This document shows, piece by piece, positions 8,100 through 16,909 of a stretch of 64,000 nucleotides of DNA. The DNA is from Stutzerimonas stutzeri (GTDB lineage Bacteria > Pseudomonadota > Gammaproteobacteria > Pseudomonadales > Pseudomonadaceae). The position numbers and the translations under genes are program-made. The notes beneath the pieces were generated by a model. The model saw only the letters and a program-made list of their open reading frames with translations. It was not told the DNA's origin and did no database searches. The DNA lies in the NCBI RefSeq assembly GCF_009789555.1, contig NZ_CP046902.1, positions 422,001 to 486,000 on the forward strand, written 5' to 3'. How positions within the stretch are numbered: the stretch's first letter is position 1; each line of letters starts with the position of its first letter.

Positions 8100-9614
8100 A
8101 TGGAAACCTTGAATTTCTTGATGCAGGGCTTCGATGTCGCCACACGGCCGACGAACCTGCTGGTGGCGCTGTTCGGCGCCTTCGTCGGGACCATCGTCGG
8201 GCTCTTGCCGGGGCTTGGCCCGATCAACGGTGTGGCCCTGCTGCTGCCCCTGGCCTTTGCCCTGGGCCTGCCGCCGGAAACGGCATTGATCCTGCTCGCC
8301 GCGGTGTATCTGGGCTGCGAGTACGGCGGCCGTATTTCCGCCATTCTGCTCAACGTGCCGGGCGACGCTGCCGCAGTGATGACCACCCTCGACGGCTATC
8401 CGCTGGCGCGCCAGGGCAAGGCCGGCATCGCGCTGTCGCTCTCGGCGGTCAGCTCGTTCATGGGCAGTATCATCGCCACCTGCGGCGTGGTGCTGTTCGC
8501 CCCGCTACTGGCCAAGTGGGCGGTGGCCTTCGGTCCGGCGGAATACTTCGTGCTGATGATCTTCGCCATCGCCTGCCTGGGCGGCATGGTCGGTGACAAG
8601 CCGGTCAAGACCCTGATGGCCGCGCTGATCGGCCTGGGCCTGGCCACGGTTGGCGTGGACTCGACCACAGGGGTCTACCGATTCACCTTTGGCAGCGTCA
8701 GCCTGTCGGACGGCATCCAGTTCGTCATCGTGGTGATCGGTTTCTTCAGTGTCAGTGAAGTGCTGCTGATGCTGGAGAAGACTCACAGCGGGCAAAAGGC
8801 GGTCAAGGCCAGCGGGCGCCTGCTGTTCAACTTCAAGGAGTTCTGCCTGACGTTCTGGACGATGGTGCGCAGCGCCCTGGCGGGCTTCGTCATCGGCACG
8901 CTGCCAGGTGCCGGCGCCACCATTGCTAGCGCCATGACTTACATGAGCGAAAAGCGCATGGCCGGCGACAGCGGCAGGTTCGGCGAAGGCGACCTGCGAG
9001 GCCTGGCCGCCCCGGAAGCGGCCAACAACGCCTCGGCGTGCGGCTCGCTGATTCCGATGCTGACCCTGGGCGTGCCCGGTTCGGGCACCACGGCGGTGAT
9101 GATCGGGGCGTTGACCCTGTATAACATCACTCCCGGCCCGCTGTTGTTCGAACAGCAGCCCGATGTGGTCTGGGGCCTGATCGCCTCGCTGTTCATCGGC
9201 AACGTCATCCTCCTGGTCATGAATATCCCGCTGGTCGGGCTGTTTTCCAAGATGCTCAGCGTGCCCAACTGGGTCTTGGTGCCGGCGATTACCGCCATCA
9301 GCGTGGTCGGCGTCTACTCGGTGCACAGCACCACCTTCGACCTGGTGCTGATGGTCGGTCTTGGCGTGTTCGGCTACCTGCTGCGCAAGCTGGAGTTCCC
9401 CTTGTCGGCGCTGATTCTCGGGTTCGTGCTTGGTGAAATGATGGAAGACAACCTGCGCCGTGCGCTGTCGATCTCGGCAGGCGATCTGGGCATCCTCTGG
9501 GGCAGTCCGATCACCCTGGTGCTGTGGGCGATGGCCGCGCTGATGCTGGCGATGCCCGGTCTGCGCTGGTGGCGCCAGCGCCGTCGCGCCAAGCTGAACG
9601 AGGCGCATGCCTGA
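8100..9614 (+). CDS. tctA: Large membrane subunit TctA
   Basis: 504 residues, about 12 membrane helices. The family signature lies in the first 100 residues: L-L-P-G-L-G-P-I-N-G-V followed by G-C-E-Y-G-G-R-I-S-A-I-L-L-N-V-P-G-D. A repeat-like second motif G-T-L-P-G-A-G-A-T-I is found near residue 265. It is the main permease subunit, driving uptake of tricarboxylates with sodium or proton in characterised members. Its last bases overlap the next gene by 8 bases. Confidence 0.92.
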   Translation: METLNFLMQGFDVATRPTNLLVALFGAFVGTIVGLLPGLGPINGVALLLPLAFALGLPPETALILLAAVYLGCEYGGRISAILLNVPGDAAAVMTTLDGYPLARQGKAGIALSLSAVSSFMGSIIATCGVVLFAPLLAKWAVAFGPAEYFVLMIFAIACLGGMVGDKPVKTLMAALIGLGLATVGVDSTTGVYRFTFGSVSLSDGIQFVIVVIGFFSVSEVLLMLEKTHSGQKAVKASGRLLFNFKEFCLTFWTMVRSALAGFVIGTLPGAGATIASAMTYMSEKRMAGDSGRFGEGDLRGLAAPEAANNASACGSLIPMLTLGVPGSGTTAVMIGALTLYNITPGPLLFEQQPDVVWGLIASLFIGNVILLVMNIPLVGLFSKMLSVPNWVLVPAITAISVVGVYSVHSTTFDLVLMVGLGVFGYLLRKLEFPLSALILGFVLGEMMEDNLRRALSISAGDLGILWGSPITLVLWAMAALMLAMPGLRWWRQRRRAKLNEAHA

Positions 9615-10641
9615 CATGCCGCAGCGCAGGCTTCCTGCCTGGTGGGCGACGCCTCTTGTCGGCGCCCTTGGCGGCTGGCTGGCAAGCCTGGCGAACTGGC
9701 CGCTGCCCTGGATGGTTGGATCGCTGCTGGCGGTGATCGCGGTGCGCTGCAGCGGCTGGCTGGTAACTGAAGTCCCACGTGGACGCCAGACGGGACAATG
9801 GCTGATCGCCAGCGCGATCGGCCTGCATTTCACCAGCGAGGTCATGCAACAGGTGCTCCAGCATTTCAGCGTGATTCTCGCTGGCGCGCTGGGCACTCTG
9901 CTGCTTAGCCTGATCGGCATCGCCATTCTGTTGCGCAGCGGCACGGACCGCGCGACCGCCTTTTTCGCCAGTATGCCGGGCGGTGCCAGCGAGATGGTCA
10001 ACCTGGCCGGCCGGCACGCGGCGCATCCTGCAATGGTGGCCGCCGCCCATAGCCTGCGCTTGCTGCTGGTGGTGCTGATCATTCCCGCGCTGTTCACCTG
10101 GAGCCTGCCGCCAGTCGATGCCCCACCGCCGGCTCCGGTCAGCTGGCCGTGGCTGGCAGTGCTGCTGCCAGGCGGCGCGCTGCTGGCGGTGTTATGGAAG
10201 CGGTTAGGTCAACCCAATCCCTGGATGCTCGGCCCGCTGACGGTTTGTGCCGCAGCCAGCGTTATCTTCGATCTGCATCTGGGCCTGCCGGATGGCGTCG
10301 GCCAGTTCGGCCAATGGCTCATCGGCTGCTCATTGGGCTGCCACTTCGATCGACCGTTCTTTCGCAGCGCCCCTCGATTCCTCCTGCGCATCGTGCTGTT
10401 CACGCTGCTGGCGATGCTTGCCGCAGCAGGTCTGGCCGAGGCACTGGGCTGGGCGGCGACGCTGAACCGGACCTCGCTGATGCTGGGAATGATGCCCGGC
10501 GGCATTACCGAGCTGTGCCTGACCGCCGAGGCGCTGCAACTGTCGGTGGCGCTGGTGACCGCCTTGCAAGTGTTGCGACTGTTTCTGGTGATGTTCCTGG
10601 CCGAGCCGCTTTTCCGGCTGTGGCAGCGGAGCATGCCATAG
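9607..10641 (+). CDS. AbrB-family integral membrane protein
   Basis: 344 residues, about 10 membrane helices arranged as two repeats, each with an M-P-G-G motif (S-M-P-G-G-A-S-E and M-M-P-G-G-I-T-E), as in the AbrB/ammonia-monooxygenase-like membrane family (PF05145). Despite the family name it is not a transcription factor. It overlaps tctA by 8 bases and is therefore part of the tricarboxylate operon; the same adjacency occurs in P. aeruginosa. Its substrate is unknown; an accessory transport role is inference. Confidence 0.82.
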   Translation: MPDMPQRRLPAWWATPLVGALGGWLASLANWPLPWMVGSLLAVIAVRCSGWLVTEVPRGRQTGQWLIASAIGLHFTSEVMQQVLQHFSVILAGALGTLLLSLIGIAILLRSGTDRATAFFASMPGGASEMVNLAGRHAAHPAMVAAAHSLRLLLVVLIIPALFTWSLPPVDAPPPAPVSWPWLAVLLPGGALLAVLWKRLGQPNPWMLGPLTVCAAASVIFDLHLGLPDGVGQFGQWLIGCSLGCHFDRPFFRSAPRFLLRIVLFTLLAMLAAAGLAEALGWAATLNRTSLMLGMMPGGITELCLTAEALQLSVALVTALQVLRLFLVMFLAEPLFRLWQRSMP

Positions 10642-10658
10642 CCGCTGCGGGCCTTCGG

Positions 10659-11888
10659 TCATCCGAAAAACCAGTAGCACACCAGGATCGCCGCAACGAT
10701 GCCGGCGAAATCCGCGGCCAGCGCGCAGCCCACCGCATGCCGGGCGCGCTGGATGCCAACCGCGCCGAAATACACGGCCAGCACATAGAAAGTGGTTTCG
10801 GTGCTGCCTTGTACCGTTGCCGCGACCAAGGCTGGAAAGCTGTCGACGCCCTGGCTCTGCATGGTTTCGATCAGCATCGCGCGGGCGGCGCTGCCCGAGA
10901 AAGGTTTGACCAGCGCGGTGGGCAGCGCGTCGACGAAGCGGGTGTCCCAGCCCAGCACCTCGACCAGCCAGCGAATGCCATCGAGTCCGAAATCCAGCGC
11001 GCCGGAGGCCCGCAGCACGCCGATGGCGCACAGCATCGCGATCAGGTAGGGCAAAAGGCTCTTGGCCACATCGAAGCCCTCCTGCGCACCTTCGACGAAG
11101 CTTTCGTAGACCGGCACCTTGCGCAGGGCGCCAACGAGGATGAAGGTGACGATCAGGCCGAACAGGGTGAGATTGCCCAGCAGCGATGACAGCGAGGCCA
11201 GCGCGGTCGCCGAAAGCCCGGCGAGCAAGGCCATGAAGCCACCGAGCAAAAGGGCGCCCGGAATGAAATAAGCCAGCACCACCGGGTCCCAGAGGCGCAA
11301 CCGCTGCACCAGCGCCACCGCCAGAAGACCCGCCAGGGAAGACGCGGTGGTGGCCAGCAGGATCGGCAGGAACACCAGCGTCGGGTCTTCCGCGCCCTGT
11401 TGCACGCGGTACATGAAGATGGAAACCGGGAGCAGCGTCAGCGACGAGGTGTTGAGCACCAGGAACAGGATCTGTGCGTTGCTCGCCACCGCCTTGCTGG
11501 GGTTGAGTTCCTGTAACGCACGCATGGCGCGCAGGCCGATGGGCGTCGCGGCGTTGTCCAGACCCAGGCCATTGGCGGCGAAATTGAGGGTGATCAGCCC
11601 TAGCGCGGGATGGCCAGGCGGCACTTCAGGCATCAGACGACGGAACAGCGGGCCCAGCAACCGCGCCAGAAGCTCGATCAGGCCGGCCTTCTCGGCAATG
11701 CGCAGAAAGCCGAGCCAGAGCGTCAGGGTGCCGAACAGCACGATCATGATTTCCACGGCCAGCTTGGCCATGGCGAACAGGCTCTCGACCAGTGCGGCAA
11801 ACACCGTCGGATCGCCGCCGAGCAGCCAGCGTCCGAGCGCGGCCACCGCGGCAATCAGAAAAAAGCCCAGCCAGAGCCCGTTGAGCAT
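10659..11888 (-). CDS. SpmA-SpmB-like fusion, nucleoside-recognition (Gate) domain membrane protein
   Basis: 409 residues, about 10 helices. The N-terminal half resembles SpmA (N-F-A-A-N-G-L-G-L-D-N-A-A-T-P), the C-terminal half SpmB (K-P-F-S-G-S-A-A-R-A and G-S-T-E-T-T-F-Y-V-L). In Bacillus these are two spore-maturation proteins; the fused form occurs in non-sporulating Gram-negatives and its function there is unknown. The start was set at the ATG with a CTGGAG ribosome site nine bases before it; earlier in-frame starts lack domain or ribosome site. Convergent with the tct operon, 17 bases apart. Confidence 0.85.
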   Translation of the reverse strand: MLNGLWLGFFLIAAVAALGRWLLGGDPTVFAALVESLFAMAKLAVEIMIVLFGTLTLWLGFLRIAEKAGLIELLARLLGPLFRRLMPEVPPGHPALGLITLNFAANGLGLDNAATPIGLRAMRALQELNPSKAVASNAQILFLVLNTSSLTLLPVSIFMYRVQQGAEDPTLVFLPILLATTASSLAGLLAVALVQRLRLWDPVVLAYFIPGALLLGGFMALLAGLSATALASLSSLLGNLTLFGLIVTFILVGALRKVPVYESFVEGAQEGFDVAKSLLPYLIAMLCAIGVLRASGALDFGLDGIRWLVEVLGWDTRFVDALPTALVKPFSGSAARAMLIETMQSQGVDSFPALVAATVQGSTETTFYVLAVYFGAVGIQRARHAVGCALAADFAGIVAAILVCYWFFG

Positions 11889-12335
11889 GTGATTCTCCAG
11901 AAAATGACTGCCCGCGATGATAGCGGTGCGGCTGGAGAACAGCCATGTCACGCTTCGACGGCTGGTAAGCGGAAGGTCAGGGAAGGAGAGATGCGCTGCG
12001 CTGCCAGACCACAATCCGAATGGAAGGTCACGCGCTGCCGGTGCAGTGGACGCTGTAGAGATCGCAAGCCGAAGGTGGGGTCATCCACCTTCGGTTGCCT
12101 TTCGCTGAGCCTGGTCCTGGAAGGGAGTACTCCATGTACCCCTAGGTCGCTCCGTCCAACAGAGCGTCCCGACCCCTTGGCCTCCCCGCTTCGCGGGCTG
12201 ACGGGTGTTCACAACGCGGATCACCCCAGTCTGGTGACGACCCTCGCAATCGCATGCGAAGGCGCTGAATTCTGGCATCCCGCCTGTACAGCCTCCGTAG
12301 GTGTTGCAGCCGCCCTTGCGGGCGGCGTCACTGCA
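11889..12335. other. 447-base stretch without a recognisable gene
   Basis: Both strands were read. There are only short frames without ribosome sites. It contains a 10-bp perfect hairpin (12069-12094), a second GC hairpin GCCGCCC-ttgc-GGGCGGC (12309-12326) just behind the DUF1328 gene, and an unstructured middle with AGTACT and CCTAGG sites but no conserved motif I recognise. The upstream part should carry the promoter of the SpmAB-like gene. Confidence 0.5.
12069..12094. terminator. Hairpin, possible terminator
   Basis: Perfect stem CCGAAGGTGG / CCACCTTCGG with a six-base loop, followed on the + strand by TTGCCTTTC. The weak T-run makes termination uncertain; it lies in non-coding DNA. Confidence 0.35.
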
Positions 12336-12506
12336 TCAGACACGGGGGCCGCGGCCTCGACCGAAAATCAGCGAAGCGACGAACAGCACCAGGAACACCA
12401 CGAACAGGATCTTGGCGATACCCGTTGCGGTACCCGCGATACCACCGAAGCCCAGTACCGCAGCGATGATGGCGATGATCAGGAAAGTAATAGCCCAACT
12501 CAGCAT
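12336..12506 (-). CDS. DUF1328 small membrane protein (YtjA family)
   Basis: 56 residues, beginning M-L-S-W-A-I-T-F and running through two hydrophobic helices joined by G-F-G-G-I-A-G-T-A, ending with a basic, glycine-rich tail (F-G-R-G-R-G). Length and sequence fit the DUF1328/YtjA family of short inner-membrane proteins, often stress-induced but of unknown function. A strong ribosome site (GAGGAG) stands eight bases before the ATG. A GC-rich hairpin follows the stop. It is downstream of the small secreted-type protein at 12580-12816 on the same strand and may share its transcript. Confidence 0.85.
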   Translation of the reverse strand: MLSWAITFLIIAIIAAVLGFGGIAGTATGIAKILFVVFLVLFVASLIFGRGRGPRV

Positions 12507-12579
12507 GGTGTAACTCCTCTTCGGTTCAAGACATCTTCAGCGGGACCGATTCAGCAACAATCAGCTCGCGGATCTACGA

Positions 12580-12816
12580 CTAGAAAACCCAGCGCTGCTC
12601 CGACCGCACCTGCAAGTAATCAACCGTCTTCGGGGCAGGGCCGGTTTGCACGATCCCTACTGGTTGAGCGTCGTACATACGAATTCGTTCCGCTGAGTCA
12701 TGCTGTCCCTGGCTGAGCGGTTGTGACATCGGACGCTCGGCGCCAACGATCAGCGTGACTACGGCTGCGGTAAGGAAACCTTTGCCAACCAGTGAGAAGC
12801 GTGCTTGACGATTCAT
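12580..12816 (-). CDS. Small hypothetical protein with N-terminal signal/anchor
   Basis: 78 residues. The start is the ATG seven bases after AAGGAG (M-N-R-Q-A-R-F); a TTG two codons earlier is too close to the ribosome site. Residues about 10-27 are hydrophobic (F-L-T-A-A-V-V-T-L-I-V-G-A), a signal peptide or anchor; the remainder is polar, with no cysteines and no domain that I recognise. A reasonable promoter lies about 100 bases upstream. Function unknown; the neighbours are small stress-type proteins. Confidence 0.6.
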   Translation of the reverse strand: MNRQARFSLVGKGFLTAAVVTLIVGAERPMSQPLSQGQHDSAERIRMYDAQPVGIVQTGPAPKTVDYLQVRSEQRWVF

Positions 12817-12918
12817 CCTCAACTCCTTCTAAGCATGCGGGGCATGTCTGTCTTAGTCGTTATGTTGCAGGGCTCATGCCAGTCTTCAATAAAGCGAATT
12901 TGTCTTATTTTTCAGTAA

Positions 12919-12947
12919 CTTAGATATCGTAAACATTAGCTCGTCAA
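12919..12947 (-). promoter_or_regulatory. Candidate sigma-70 promoter for the small genes at 12.3-12.8 kb
   Basis: On the minus strand TTGACG, a 17-base spacer and TCTAAG, in an AT-rich patch unlike the surrounding GC-rich DNA. It reads toward the 78-residue and DUF1328 genes. Confidence 0.45.
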
Positions 12948-13016
12948 TTTATATTGCACGATGCCAGCGGTCGGCACCGGGCGATTTGCACGACGACCTA
13001 ATCCCACCGTCACTGG

Positions 13017-13451
13017 TCAATGTGCGGCACCATGATTGAGCGCGTGAATACGCTCATGGCAGGCGCGGATTTTCGGCAATTCGATCGCCAGCAACGCCCT
13101 TACGTCAGGCGTTGCCGTTTTCAGCGCGTCCTCGAACGCCGCGAGGATGCGCTCCTCCGTCTGGTCCAGTTGATCGATGTACACCGCGTCGCGATGCCCG
13201 AGTCGAGCCTTGGTGTCGGCATACACTTCCCGCAATTTGCCGGCCGTGGTGCCGCCTTGGGCCGGTTGCTCCTGGTTGGCTGCAACCTTTACCGACAGGG
13301 CCTGGATGATGTGGGTCTTGGCTTGAGCCATGTCCCGGAAAAGATGCTGTAGCTCGACATCCTCCACCACCTCGAGGGCATGCTGATAAAAATGCTGGCC
13401 GTCTCGGGTGATCTCGATCAGTTCGTTGAGCTGGGTCATGTTCTGGTTCAT
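13017..13451 (-). CDS. PA2169-family four-helix-bundle protein (DUF2383)
   Basis: 144 residues, almost all helical, with the ferritin-like N-terminal pattern E-I-T-R-D-G-Q-H-F-Y-Q-H-A. This matches the DUF2383/PA2169 family of ferritin-like, stress-associated proteins, which lack a proven enzymatic role. The start is the ATG directly behind GGAGGA; the in-frame sequence further up has no support. Monocistronic and divergent from algB. Confidence 0.8.
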   Translation of the reverse strand: MNQNMTQLNELIEITRDGQHFYQHALEVVEDVELQHLFRDMAQAKTHIIQALSVKVAANQEQPAQGGTTAGKLREVYADTKARLGHRDAVYIDQLDQTEERILAAFEDALKTATPDVRALLAIELPKIRACHERIHALNHGAAH

Positions 13452-13745
13452 GGGTCCTCCGGATACCTGATGCGATGCGCCTGGCGGGCGCGCCCGTTCA
13501 GATGTCCGCAAGCCTCATGCCAGCGCAAAAGATTGTCTTGCCGCTTTATAATCAGGCACTTGCACAGCCGTTACGCTTGGCGATTAATTGCAGGGTGCAG
13601 GAAATGGCGCTCCGCACCGTGCAACTTGCAAGACTTTTCGTAGACTAAAAGCAGGCGCCAACCCATGCTCGGCGTCGCGAGAGCCGCGCACCGAACATTC
13701 CACCCGATTCGCCAGCACATACAGCCTTACCTGACTGGAGCATTC

Positions 13746-15092
13746 ATGGACCAAACGACCGACGCCGGTGGCCGCATTCTCCTGGTAGATGACGAGGCCG
13801 CGATCCTGCGCACCTTCCGTTATTGCCTGGAGGATCGCGGCTATACGGTGGTAACGGCTGCCAGCGCCTCACAGGCCGAAGCGATCCTGCAACGCCAGGT
13901 GTTCGATCTGTGCTTTCTGGATCTGCGTCTCGGCGAAGACAACGGCCTCGACGTGCTGCAACAGATGCGCGTCCTCGCACCCTGGATGCGGGTGGTCATC
14001 GTCACCGCCCATTCGGCTGTCGACACCGCCGTGGATGCGATGCAGGCAGGCGCGGCGGACTACCTGGTCAAGCCATGCAGCCCTGAACAGCTGCGCCTGT
14101 CGGCCGCCAAGCAGCTGGAAGTTCGGCAGATGGCCGCGCGTCTGGAAGCACTTGAAGGCGAGGTACAGAAGCGCAGCGATGCGCTGGGCTCGCACAGCCC
14201 GGCCATGATGAGCGTGCTGGAAACGGCACGGCAGGTCGCCGATACCGACGCCAACATCCTGATCCTCGGGGAATCCGGCACGGGCAAAGGCGAACTGGCG
14301 CGGGCGATCCATAACTGGAGCCGACGCGCGAAAAAAGCCTTCATTACGATCAATTGCCCGTCGCTGTCGGCAGACCTGATGGAAAGCGAGCTGTTCGGAC
14401 ACAACCGCGGCGCCTTCACCGGGGCCACTGAAAGTACGCTGGGGCGCGTCAACCAGGCCGATGGCGGCACCCTGTTTCTCGATGAAATCGGCGATTTCCC
14501 CCTTGCGCTGCAGCCCAAACTGCTTCGATTCATCCAGGACAAGGAATACGAGCGCGTCGGCGATCCAGTGACGCGACGCGCAGACGTACGGATTCTCGCC
14601 GCGACCAACCTGAACCTCGAAGAAATGGTGCGTGAAGGTCGATTCCGCGAGGATCTGCTCTATCGCCTGAATGTCATCACATTGAACCTGCCGCCCATGC
14701 GTGAGCGGCCAGAAGATGTACTCACGCTCGCCGAGCGCTTCCTGGCCTATTTCGTCAAAAGCTATGGCCGACCGGCACGGGGCTTCAGCGACGGTGCCAT
14801 TGCGGCATTGAAAGCCTACCGATGGCCCGGCAACGTGCGGGAGCTGCGCAACGTGGTCGAGCGCGCCAGCATCATCTGCCCCCAGGCAATGATCGAGGTC
14901 AGCCACCTCGGCCTGGCCGACCAAAGCGTCAACAATGCACCGCGCATTGGCGAACCACTCAGCCTGGAAGAACTGGAGAAAGCGCACATCTCGGGGGTGC
15001 TCAGCACCAGCGACACCCTTGAGCAAGCCGCCCGCGTACTGGGCATCGACGCCTCGACACTCTATCGAAAACGCAAGCAATACGGCCTATGA
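13746..15092 (+). CDS. algB: Sigma-54-dependent response regulator AlgB
   Basis: 448 residues: receiver domain (Asp59 acceptor, Lys110), AAA+ sigma-54 activation domain with Walker A G-E-S-G-T-G-K-G-E (176-184), GAFTGA loop (223-228) and Walker B F-L-D-E-I-G, and a C-terminal Fis-type helix-turn-helix (E-Q-A-A-R-V-L-G-I-D-A-S-T-L-Y-R). Architecture, length and the adjacent kinB and AmpDh2-like gene identify AlgB, an activator of alginate biosynthesis in P. aeruginosa. The start is the ATG giving the normal receiver N-terminus, behind TGGAG. The stop overlaps the native kinB ATG (ATGA). Confidence 0.88.
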   Translation: MDQTTDAGGRILLVDDEAAILRTFRYCLEDRGYTVVTAASASQAEAILQRQVFDLCFLDLRLGEDNGLDVLQQMRVLAPWMRVVIVTAHSAVDTAVDAMQAGAADYLVKPCSPEQLRLSAAKQLEVRQMAARLEALEGEVQKRSDALGSHSPAMMSVLETARQVADTDANILILGESGTGKGELARAIHNWSRRAKKAFITINCPSLSADLMESELFGHNRGAFTGATESTLGRVNQADGGTLFLDEIGDFPLALQPKLLRFIQDKEYERVGDPVTRRADVRILAATNLNLEEMVREGRFREDLLYRLNVITLNLPPMRERPEDVLTLAERFLAYFVKSYGRPARGFSDGAIAALKAYRWPGNVRELRNVVERASIICPQAMIEVSHLGLADQSVNNAPRIGEPLSLEELEKAHISGVLSTSDTLEQAARVLGIDASTLYRKRKQYGL

Positions 15093-15141
15093 AGCTCCAG
15101 ATGAAGCTGAGAACCCGGCTGTTCCTGGGCTCTCGGCCCTG

Positions 15142-16875
15142 ATGACCGTCGCGCTGCTGGGCCTGCTGCTGGCGCTGGTCAGCGTGGTACAGATGGCCCA
15201 GAGCCAGGAAAAGCTCATCCGCGACAACTTCGGCGTCATCGAGATCAACCAGCAGTTGCGTCAGGCATTGAGCAACCACCTCCTGCTCCTGGTACGCGAG
15301 GAACGCGACAGCACTGCCTTCGCCGAATCGCGCGGCGTGTTCCAGACGGCGCTGTCACGAGGCCTGTCCCAGGCCGCGCGCCCCGCCGACCGGCAGGCTT
15401 ATGAGGCGATCGGCAATGCGTATGCCCGCTTCCTCCATGAACTGGAGATGCCCTCGGAGCTGAACTGGTCGTTGCTCGAAGACAACGCGCTCAGCCAGTC
15501 CTTCAATCACGTCCGCGAACTGATGGTCGACATGCAGCAGGCCGCTTACGACCAGATCCGCGACACCGAGATCCGCAGTCGCGAACGGGCGCAATTGCTC
15601 GCCGGGTTGCTCGGCCTGACGGGCATTGCCGTGCTGCTGATCGGGTTCGTCACGGCGCACAGCTTCGCCCGCCGCTTCGGTGATCCGATCGAGCAACTGT
15701 CCAGCGTGGCCGATCAGATCGGCCGCGGTGATTTCAACATCAGCCTGCCCGCCTCTCCCATCGCCGAGCTGTCGTCGCTGATCCGCCGTTTTGGCTTGAT
15801 GGCGCAGGCGCTGCACGACTTCAAACAGACCAATGTCGAAGCGCTGGTCGACGGCCAGCAGCGCTTGCAGGCTTTGCTGGACAGCATCGACGACGGCCTG
15901 TTGATCATCGACCGCCAGGGCCGGCTGGAACACGCCAACCCTGTCGCGCAACGGCAGTTGGCGTGGGAAAGCGAACACCTCGGATCGACCCTCGGACAGG
16001 CCCTCGGCTACCCGGAGCTGGACGAGGCCGCGCAGCAGGTTCTGGACGACAAGCCGTTGTCCGGCCCACCGGAAGATCTGGTCATCGAGGCCGATGGCGA
16101 GCGCAGGTTGCTGTCGTGGCGCATGAGCCCGGTCAACCATCACGACGGGCGCATCAGCGGCGCGGTAATGGTGCTCCATGATGTGACGGACCAGCGCACC
16201 TTCGAGCGCGTGCGCAACGAATTCGTCCTGCGCGCCTCGCACGAACTGCGCACCCCGGTGACTGGCATGCAGATGGCGTTCAGCCTGTTGCGCGAACGGA
16301 CGCATTACCCTGACCACAGCCGAGAGGCCGACCTGTTCAGCACCGTGCACGAAGAGATGCAGCGCCTGGTCACGCTGATCAACGATCTGTTGAACTTCTC
16401 GCGCTACCAGAGCGGCCAACAGAAACTCGAACGGGTGCCCTGTGAGCCAGCCGAACTGCTGGAACAGGCTCGGCAGCGCTTCCAGGCACCCGCTGCGCAG
16501 AACGACATCACGATCAAGCTGGAACTGCAGTCGCCGCTGCCAAGCCTGCTGCTCGACCGGCAGCAGATGGAACGGATGCTCGACAACCTGCTGAGCAACG
16601 CACTGCGGCATACACCGGACGGCGGCGAGATCCGCCTGCTGGCGCGCCATCACGGCGAACGGGTGATTCTCAGCGTCGAAGACAACGGCGAGGGCATTCC
16701 GTACAGCCAACAGGCGAGAATCTTCGAACCGTTCGTGCAGATCGGTCGCCGCCGGGGAGGCGCCGGACTGGGCCTGGCCTTATGCAAGGAAATCGCCCAG
16801 CTGCATGGTGGTCGTATCGGCGTGCATTCACGGATCGGACACGGCACCATCTTCTACATCGCCCTGCCGATCTGA
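15142..16875 (+). CDS. kinB: Sensor histidine kinase KinB, 5' end frameshifted
   Basis: 577 residues from the first ATG usable in this frame: membrane segment, periplasmic helical sensor region, second membrane segment with HAMP, a PAS domain, H box (R-A-S-H-E-L-R-T-P-V), N box (N-L-L-S-N-A), G1 (E-D-N-G-E-G-I-P) and G2 (G-A-G-L-G-L). It is the kinase/phosphatase partner of AlgB. The native start should be the ATG at 15089 inside the algB stop, reading M-K-L-Q-M-K-L-R-T-R-L-F-L-G; that frame ends at a stop 18 codons on, while the kinase frame continues L-S-A-L-M-T-V. One base missing near 15127-15131 would join them into the expected length of about 595. If real, the shortened protein loses the cytoplasmic lead-in of the first membrane helix. 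Confidence 0.8.
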   Translation: MTVALLGLLLALVSVVQMAQSQEKLIRDNFGVIEINQQLRQALSNHLLLLVREERDSTAFAESRGVFQTALSRGLSQAARPADRQAYEAIGNAYARFLHELEMPSELNWSLLEDNALSQSFNHVRELMVDMQQAAYDQIRDTEIRSRERAQLLAGLLGLTGIAVLLIGFVTAHSFARRFGDPIEQLSSVADQIGRGDFNISLPASPIAELSSLIRRFGLMAQALHDFKQTNVEALVDGQQRLQALLDSIDDGLLIIDRQGRLEHANPVAQRQLAWESEHLGSTLGQALGYPELDEAAQQVLDDKPLSGPPEDLVIEADGERRLLSWRMSPVNHHDGRISGAVMVLHDVTDQRTFERVRNEFVLRASHELRTPVTGMQMAFSLLRERTHYPDHSREADLFSTVHEEMQRLVTLINDLLNFSRYQSGQQKLERVPCEPAELLEQARQRFQAPAAQNDITIKLELQSPLPSLLLDRQQMERMLDNLLSNALRHTPDGGEIRLLARHHGERVILSVEDNGEGIPYSQQARIFEPFVQIGRRRGGAGLGLALCKEIAQLHGGRIGVHSRIGHGTIFYIALPI

Positions 16876-16909
16876 GCCAGCGGGGCCGGAACAATAACAA
16901 GGAAAGCCG

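Noticed and set aside
8505..10097. 530-codon minus-strand frame
   Set aside because: Lies fully antisense to tctA and the AbrB gene; low-complexity Arg/Gln/Ala composition typical of shadow frames in GC-rich DNA.
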